Assembly (NCBI GenBank): GCA_963742925.1
Contig: CAVUNV010000010.1
Coordinates: 1 to 64,000 of the forward strand
Reading direction: 5' to 3'
DNA: 64,000 bases
Source of the DNA: PALSA-612 sp963742925
GTDB taxonomy: Bacteria; Actinomycetota; Thermoleophilia; Gaiellales; Gaiellaceae
Shown here: positions 59,570 to 64,000 of the stretch, piece by piece
Layout: each line of letters begins with the position of its first letter
Position numbering within the stretch: the stretch's first letter is position 1
Program-made: the position numbers and the translations under genes
Notes under the pieces: generated by a model
The model's database searches: none
The model's input: the letters and a program-made list of their open reading frames with translations, nothing else
What the model was told of the DNA's origin: nothing

Positions 59570-59935
59570 TCAGTGAGGCTTCGCGTAGTTCTGGATCTGG
59601 CCGAAGTCGACGAAGACGCACGGCTCGTCGCCGACCGTCCACGCGTCGTGGCCGGGCGGGATGTGGACGGCGTCGCCCGGGCCGCACTCGCCCTCGGTCC
59701 CGTCGTCCATCACGATGTGCATCCGTCCGGACAGGATGTATCCCAGGTGGGTCGTCTGGCACGTGTCGGTGCCGGCGATCGGCTTGACGTGCTCCGACCA
59801 GCGCCAGCCGGGCTCGAACACTCCGCGGCCGACCGGCCCGGTCTCGAAGTTGACGATGTTGGCCATGCCGCGTCCGTCGGCGAACGGCCGGACCTCGTCG
59901 GGTGAGTCGAACGGCTTGATCTCGAGGCTTGCCAT
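59570..59935 (-). CDS. Cupin-domain protein
   Basis: A 121-residue single-cupin protein from ATG 59935, with AAAGGAG eight bases upstream. Motif 1 is reduced (WSEHVKPI, then CQTTHLGYILSGRMHI), motif 2 is PGDAVHIPPGHDAWTVGDEP. A metal site from the two histidines and an acidic residue is likely. Substrate unknown. It is divergent from the Rieske oxygenase gene, with 185 bases between that show no further gene. Confidence 0.82.
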   Translation of the reverse strand: MASLEIKPFDSPDEVRPFADGRGMANIVNFETGPVGRGVFEPGWRWSEHVKPIAGTDTCQTTHLGYILSGRMHIVMDDGTEGECGPGDAVHIPPGHDAWTVGDEPCVFVDFGQIQNYAKPH

Positions 59936-60120
59936 GCAGACAACTCCTTTCACGAGCGGGTCGACGGGTTTCGTCGGCCGACTCTACGCCACCGAAGACC
60001 GACATCCGGGACTGGTCGCAGATCCGGGCGTGGGCGGAGGCGTTGCCGGGGTTGCTCGATCTCGAGGCAGAGCACGCCGCCGGGCCGCAGCTGAGCAGGA
60101 CGGGTTAGCCTGCCTGAACG

Positions 60121-61188
60121 GTGCAGTCGCCCACGGCTCTTCCCGACCCTGTCGCCCTGCGGGCCTGCTGGCATCCGGTTGCGTACGCCGACGAGATCAC
60201 GCGTGAGCCGGCTGCGCTCGAGCTGCTGGGCGAGCCGCTCGTCGCCTGGCGCAGTACCGACGGCACGGCGCGGGTGCTCTCCGATCTCTGCATCCACCGC
60301 GGCACGGCGCTCTCGCTGGGCCGCGTCGAGGGCGACGAGATCATCTGTCCCTACCACGCCTGGCGCTACGGCGAGGACGGCGCCTGCACGCTGATCCCGC
60401 AGCTCGCGGATCCGGCCCGGGTGCCGGCCAAGGCCCGGGTGGCCGCGTTCTCGTGCCAGGAGCGGTACGGCATCCTGTGGGTGGCGCTGGAGACGCCGCG
60501 TTGGCCGCTTCCAGAGGTGCCGGAGCTCGAGGACGGCGACTGGATGGTCGTCAGGGCAGGCCCGTACCGGTGGAAGGCGGACGCCTCCCGCCAGCTCGAG
60601 AACTTCACCGACTTCGGTCACTTCCCCTGGGTCCACCCCGGTCTGCTCGGGGATCCGTCGCGCCCGGTCGTGCCGGAGCACACGGTCGAGACCGACGGCC
60701 ACGTCCTCCGCTACCAGGTCGTCCGCCCGGAGGCGCCGAACAGCGACGATTTCCCGGTCTTCGCCAACGAGGAGCGGGTCGTGCCCGAGCGGCGCAGCAC
60801 CTACGAGCTGCACCTCCCGTACACGATCGTGCTCCACCTCGGCTGGGGCGGCGAGCGCGGGATGGTCTATTTCTTCGCCTCGCAGCCGATCGGCGAAGCA
60901 CGCTGCGCGGGTTACGTCGTCATGGCCAGGAACTACGACTTCGACCAGCCGCCCTCGGTGCTGCAGGAGTTCGAGGACACGATCTTCGGCCAGGATCAGC
61001 GGGTCGTGGAGTCGCAGCGGCCCGAGCAGGTGCCGTTCGACCTCGCGGACGAGCTGCACATGAAGTTCGACGCGGTCGCGGTCGCCTACCGGCGGGCGAT
61101 GCGCGCGGAGGGGCTGGCGACGACGGCTCCGGCGGGAAGCGGTCAGCGAACGGTGACCGCGACGCGCTGCACGGCGTTGTTCGCGTAG
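60121..61188 (+). CDS. Rieske non-heme iron oxygenase (vanillate demethylase-like)
   Basis: Oxygenase alpha subunit of about 355 residues. The Rieske 2Fe-2S site is Cys57-x-His59 (DLCIHRG) and Cys76-x2-His79 (CPYHAW); the mononuclear iron site is in NFTDFGHFPWVHPG with Asp164, His167 and His172. This resembles vanillate O-demethylase and pheophorbide-type oxygenases. No reductase gene is nearby. The start is a GTG at 60121. Its last 46 bases overlap, antiparallel, the end of the sulfite-oxidase-like gene, so the C-terminal tail (RTVTATRC) is probably unconserved. Confidence 0.9.
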   Translation: MQSPTALPDPVALRACWHPVAYADEITREPAALELLGEPLVAWRSTDGTARVLSDLCIHRGTALSLGRVEGDEIICPYHAWRYGEDGACTLIPQLADPARVPAKARVAAFSCQERYGILWVALETPRWPLPEVPELEDGDWMVVRAGPYRWKADASRQLENFTDFGHFPWVHPGLLGDPSRPVVPEHTVETDGHVLRYQVVRPEAPNSDDFPVFANEERVVPERRSTYELHLPYTIVLHLGWGGERGMVYFFASQPIGEARCAGYVVMARNYDFDQPPSVLQEFEDTIFGQDQRVVESQRPEQVPFDLADELHMKFDAVAVAYRRAMRAEGLATTAPAGSGQRTVTATRCTALFA

Positions 61189-62186
61189 CCGCCGACGTTC
61201 CACTCGGGCTCGAGCGGCTGCTCGTTGCCCGCCTCGTCCCGCGCGCGGCAGGCGAGCTCGTACTCGCCCGGGACGGCGTCCCACGTGAAGCTCCAGCGCG
61301 ACCACGCCCACCGGCCGGCCGGCGGCTCGAGCGCAGCCGCCTCCCATCGCGAGCCGCCGTCCACGCTCACCTCCACCGCGGCAACCGGCGCCGGGCCCGA
61401 CCAGGCGCGGCCCTCGAGCGGCTGCGGCCCCGGCGGAAGGAATCGCCGGCGCGTCATGAAGTCCGGGATCCCCGGCGGCACCATCAGCGCGCGCGGGCGC
61501 ATGAGGGTGATCGGCTCGCCCTCGTCGCCCTCGTGGCGCCGGAACCGGTACACCTGGGCCTGCTGGTACCCGTCGAACGGGCGGTCGAGCACGGTGATCC
61601 GCTCGAGCCACTTGACGCTCGTCATGCCGTACCAGCCCGGGACGACGAGCCGGAGCGGGAAGCCGTGCTGCGGCGGGAGCGGGGCGCCGTTCAGCTCGTA
61701 GGCGAGCAGTGCGTCGCCGGCCAGGGCGTCCGCGACCGGCAGGCTGCGCTCGTACGCCTGCTCGACTCCGCCGTCGATGCCGCGGTCGAGCGCGCTGAAC
61801 ACGACGTCGACCGCACCGTCGGGCACGCCCGCCTCCTCGAGCAGCGGCGCGAGCTCGACTCCTCCCCACTCGCCCGTGCCGACGGCCTCCGAGAGCCACG
61901 GCTGGCTGAGGACATGCGGCTCGAGCCGGGCGCGGCCGTTCCCGGCGCACTCCATCGTCACGATCCTGCGCACGGCCGGTCGGGCGAGCAGATCCTCGAG
62001 CGACAGCTCCAGGGCACGGCCGACGCGGCCCTCGACGCGCAGGCGCCAGTCGGCCGGCACAGCGGGCACGTCGAAGTGGATCAGCAGGTAGTGCAGCCCG
62101 ACCGGCGTCACGTCGTAGCGCAGCGCCTCGAGCGGCGTGCCGTGGTTCCGTGCGGCGAGCTGGAGCTCGTCGAGCGTGATGCCCAT
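61143..62186 (-). CDS. Sulfite oxidase-like molybdopterin enzyme
   Basis: Molybdenum-cofactor oxidoreductase of 347 residues without a signal peptide, thus cytosolic. The Moco ligand cysteine is Cys80 in VTMECAGNGR; further Moco contacts are NGAPLPPQHGFPLRLVVPGWYGMTS and VKWLERI. The C-terminal dimerisation domain (Mo-co_dimer) has VEVSVDGGSRWEAA and EYELACRARDEAGN. There is no heme domain, so electrons must leave through another carrier. It is convergent with the Rieske gene and divergent from corA. Confidence 0.92.
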   Translation of the reverse strand: MGITLDELQLAARNHGTPLEALRYDVTPVGLHYLLIHFDVPAVPADWRLRVEGRVGRALELSLEDLLARPAVRRIVTMECAGNGRARLEPHVLSQPWLSEAVGTGEWGGVELAPLLEEAGVPDGAVDVVFSALDRGIDGGVEQAYERSLPVADALAGDALLAYELNGAPLPPQHGFPLRLVVPGWYGMTSVKWLERITVLDRPFDGYQQAQVYRFRRHEGDEGEPITLMRPRALMVPPGIPDFMTRRRFLPPGPQPLEGRAWSGPAPVAAVEVSVDGGSRWEAAALEPPAGRWAWSRWSFTWDAVPGEYELACRARDEAGNEQPLEPEWNVGGYANNAVQRVAVTVR

Positions 62187-62216
62187 GCCGGAAGCCTAGA
62201 GCGCCCGCCCTGGCCA

Positions 62217-62238
62217 GGTGCCCCCCGTCGGGGGTACC
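62217..62238. promoter_or_regulatory. Inverted repeat between the sulfite-oxidase-like gene and corA
   Basis: GGTGCCCCC and GGGGGTACC pair with one mismatch around four bases in the 95-base divergent gap. Possibly an operator shared by both promoters; the symmetry is visible, the role is not. Confidence 0.35.
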
Positions 62239-62281
62239 ATGAGACCGATGGCGATCCCGACCGACGACCCGCTCAGTCCCC

Positions 62282-63271
62282 GTGCCGAGCCTGCCCCGGA
62301 TCAAGAGGACCCGGCGCCGCCCGCGCGCGCCCGAGGTCGTCGTCGCGCCGCCCGCGCCGCGGCTCGTTGAGCTTCACGAAGCCGGCCTCACCTGGGTCCA
62401 CCTGACGGCGCCGACCGCCGAGGAGGCCTCCCAGCTCCAGTCGCGCTTCGGCTGGCATCCGCTCGACCTCGAGGACGTGCTCTCGAAGCGTCAGCGGCCC
62501 AAGATCGACGAGTACCCCGACTACCTGTTCGGCGTCCTGCACTTCCCGGTCTACGACAAGACGGTGCAGCGCCTGAACGCCGGCGAGCTGGACGGCTTCC
62601 TCGGGCCCGGCTACCTCGTGACGCTGCCGGCCGTCGAGCTCTTGCCGGTGACGCGGCTCTTCCAGCGTTGCTACGACGACGCGGAGCTGCGCGAGAACCT
62701 GTTCGGGAAGGGCTCCGGCTACCTGCTCTATCACGTCCTCGACGATCTGTTCGACTACTGCTTCCCGATCCTGGACAAGATCGGGCACAAGCTCGACACG
62801 ATCGAGGACGAGATGTTCGAGGGGCGCTCCGAGGAGGTCGTCCGCGACATCTCCAACGTCAAGCAGGAGATCATCTCCTACCGGAAGATCATCAAGCCCG
62901 AGCGGGCCACGCTGCGCGTGCTCGAGCGACACACACGCCGCTTCCTGCCCGAGGAGCTCGACATCTACTTCGACGACATCGTCGACGCCGCCGAGCGGAT
63001 CTGGGACCTGCTCGACAACTACAAGGAGGTCGTCGAGGGACTCGAGTCGACGAACGAGTCGGTGATCTCGCACCGCCAGAACGACATCCTGCGGATCCTG
63101 ACCGTCTTCAGCGTCGTGCTGCTGCCGCTCACGCTGATCTCGGCATCTTCGGGATGAACGTCCGCTTCCCCGGCTTCGACAGTCGGAGGCCTGGTGGGCG
63201 ATCGTCGGCGCGATGGTCGACCGTGCTCGTCGGGCCTGCTCGGCTTCTTCCGCTACAAGAAGTTCTTCTAG
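62282..63271 (+). CDS. CorA-family divalent metal transporter, damaged 3' end
   Basis: Magnesium/cobalt channel. The long cytosolic domain from GTG 62282 has LTWVHLTAPTAEE, HPLDLEDVLSKRQRPKIDEYPDYLFGVLHFP and the stalk helix VISHRQNDILRILTVFSVVLLPLTLIS, the start of the first membrane helix. The signature GIFGMN follows, but one base is missing at 63142 and at least two further indels lie before the final stop at 63269 (the tail should read AWWAIVGAMV, then GLLGFFRYKKFF). As written the frame stops at 63157. The overall 5' and 3' frames agree, so the gene is probably intact in the organism. Confidence 0.85.
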
Positions 63272-64000
63272 GAGCCGACGTGGAGCACGAGCGGCGCGGT
63301 GACCACGTGTCCCGCGAGCCTCGTGAGCAGGAACATGCGCCACGTGCCGGGGAGCGGGAGGAGGACGCCGAGCCTGAGCTTCCCCGCGCCGGTCGTCTTT
63401 CCGACCGGAGGCGCGCCGGCCAGCGTGGTGCATCCGGCCAGGTTGGGTGAGCAGACGTGCGTGTGGAAGTAGTCGAGGGTCGCCTGACGGATGAAGATCG
63501 CATGCGCGAGCGCCCCTTCATACGGCTGGAGCTGAGCGGGATGTCCCTTCTGGTCGGTGACGATGATCGTCACCAGCGCCGGCTGGATCGCCTTCAGGTT
63601 CGGGTGACCCTGGATCGCGAAGCGGTAGCCGTCGACGGTGACGGAACGAGTCGACGTGGAGAGCACCGGCGCGGGGCTGCTTCCTGTCGCCCTGACCGTG
63701 GTGAAGAGCTGGAAGTTGCGGGGGACGCCCGGCTGGTCGGGATAGGCGTCGACGATCACCCGGTAGCGACCGGGTGCGGGCAGCGTGACGTCTTCACGGG
63801 CGACGCCGTTCTTGCCGACGGTCGTGTCGGTGTAGATCAGGGCGTCGGCGCCCTGGCGGACGACGATCAGATCGACGCCGGTGTGCGGTCCCGAACCGGT
63901 GCGGTAGCGGGTCAGCGTCGCACCGGACGGGAGCACGATCTTGAAGCTGACCTCGGTCGCCTTCCCGGCCTCGACCGGCCGTTCCGGGCTGGAACCCGGC
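63268..64000 (-). CDS. Partial protein, probably exported, unknown family
   Basis: The C-terminal part of a protein whose start lies beyond the right edge; the frame stays open to 64000 (SFKIVLPSGATLTRY and further upstream). Features are beta-rich, Ig-like stretches: GPHTGVDLIVVRQGADALIY, APGRYRVIVDAYPDQPG, and LQPYEGALAHAIFIRQATLDYFHTHVC, which resembles exported actinobacterial proteins with a GALGHLVALR...YLHVH motif sometimes found beside copper genes. It is probably extracytoplasmic. The stop overlaps the corA stop by about two bases. Confidence 0.6.
   Translation of the reverse strand, partial: PGSSPERPVEAGKATEVSFKIVLPSGATLTRYRTGSGPHTGVDLIVVRQGADALIYTDTTVGKNGVAREDVTLPAPGRYRVIVDAYPDQPGVPRNFQLFTTVRATGSSPAPVLSTSTRSVTVDGYRFAIQGHPNLKAIQPALVTIIVTDQKGHPAQLQPYEGALAHAIFIRQATLDYFHTHVCSPNLAGCTTLAGAPPVGKTTGAGKLRLGVLLPLPGTWRMFLLTRLAGHVVTAPLVLHVGS

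Noticed and set aside
1..64000. CRISPR arrays, toxin-antitoxin pairs, phage or transposase genes
   Set aside because: No regularly spaced repeats, no integrase, recombinase or transposase motifs and no recognisable defence genes were seen on either strand.

Overview
The window is GC-rich (about two thirds G+C), densely packed and mostly transcribed from the minus strand. Gene content and order point to an actinobacterium: an actinobacterial integration host factor (mihF) sits beside gmk-rpoZ-coaBC, the order rpsO-pnp-M16 peptidase-dapB-dapA-rnj-ftsK is conserved, and two SOS boxes of the Gram-positive type are present. The class 1B PyrD/PyrK pair, many GTG/TTG starts and the overall style suggest a deep lineage such as Thermoleophilia (Gaiellales/Solirubrobacterales), but that placement is inference. 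No prophage, insertion sequence, CRISPR array or rRNA is visible. No stretch longer than about 200 bases lacks a gene or a recognisable element.

Layout. 1-4728: BMP-type nucleoside ABC transporter. 4833-13252: nucleoside salvage, with two separate PfkB kinase + nucleoside hydrolase cassettes placed on either side of ftsK, plus a diiron ferritin-like protein and a luciferase-like oxidoreductase. 13254-22440: rnj, dapA, GST, dapB, M16 peptidase, a b-type/c-type cytochrome pair, pnp and rpsO. 22577-24790: purine nucleoside phosphorylase and a gamma-glutamyltransferase. 24787-32337: the translation block rimP-nusA-ylxR-infB-ylxP-rbfA-nrnA-truB-ribF. 32485-33929: small proteins and dtd. 33948-40078: a dipeptide/oligopeptide ABC transporter. 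40190-43606: nucleotidyltransferase, TPR protein, coaBC, rpoZ, gmk, mihF. 43668-52044: the pyrR-pyrB-pyrC-carA-carB-pyrK-pyrD pyrimidine operon with a PyrR-binding leader. 52118-57083: secreted proteins, methyltransferase, rhodanese, RNase Z and an SOS-controlled LysM protein. 57118-59254: a DgcN/DgcA-like D-glutamate pair. 59358-59556: tRNA-Arg(CCG) followed by three consecutive inverted repeats. 59570-64000: cupin, Rieske oxygenase, sulfite-oxidase-like enzyme, CorA, and a partial exported protein.

How they work together. The BMP transporter, two hydrolase-kinase pairs and the purine nucleoside phosphorylase form a nucleoside uptake and salvage set, complemented by de novo pyrimidine synthesis under PyrR control (pyrE and pyrF are not here). 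The NusA/IF2/RbfA/RimP/TruB/S15/PNPase/RNase J genes form the usual transcription, translation and RNA-turnover core.

Regulatory signals readable directly include a long rpsO-pnp stem-loop whose 3' arm can also pair with the pnp ribosome binding site, a PyrR-binding loop next to the pyrR ribosome binding site, and two perfect SOS boxes before a LysM gene.

A caution: at least ten genes carry one or more apparent single-base indels, including housekeeping genes (ftsK, truB, carB, pyrC). Removing or adding one base in each restores a full-length reading frame of normal length (corA needs several), so these look like uncorrected sequence errors rather than pseudogenes. Coordinates given for those genes span the repaired gene. 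Three apparent gene fusions (dppC-dppD, pyrC-carA, nucleotidyltransferase-TPR) are probably products of the same indels.
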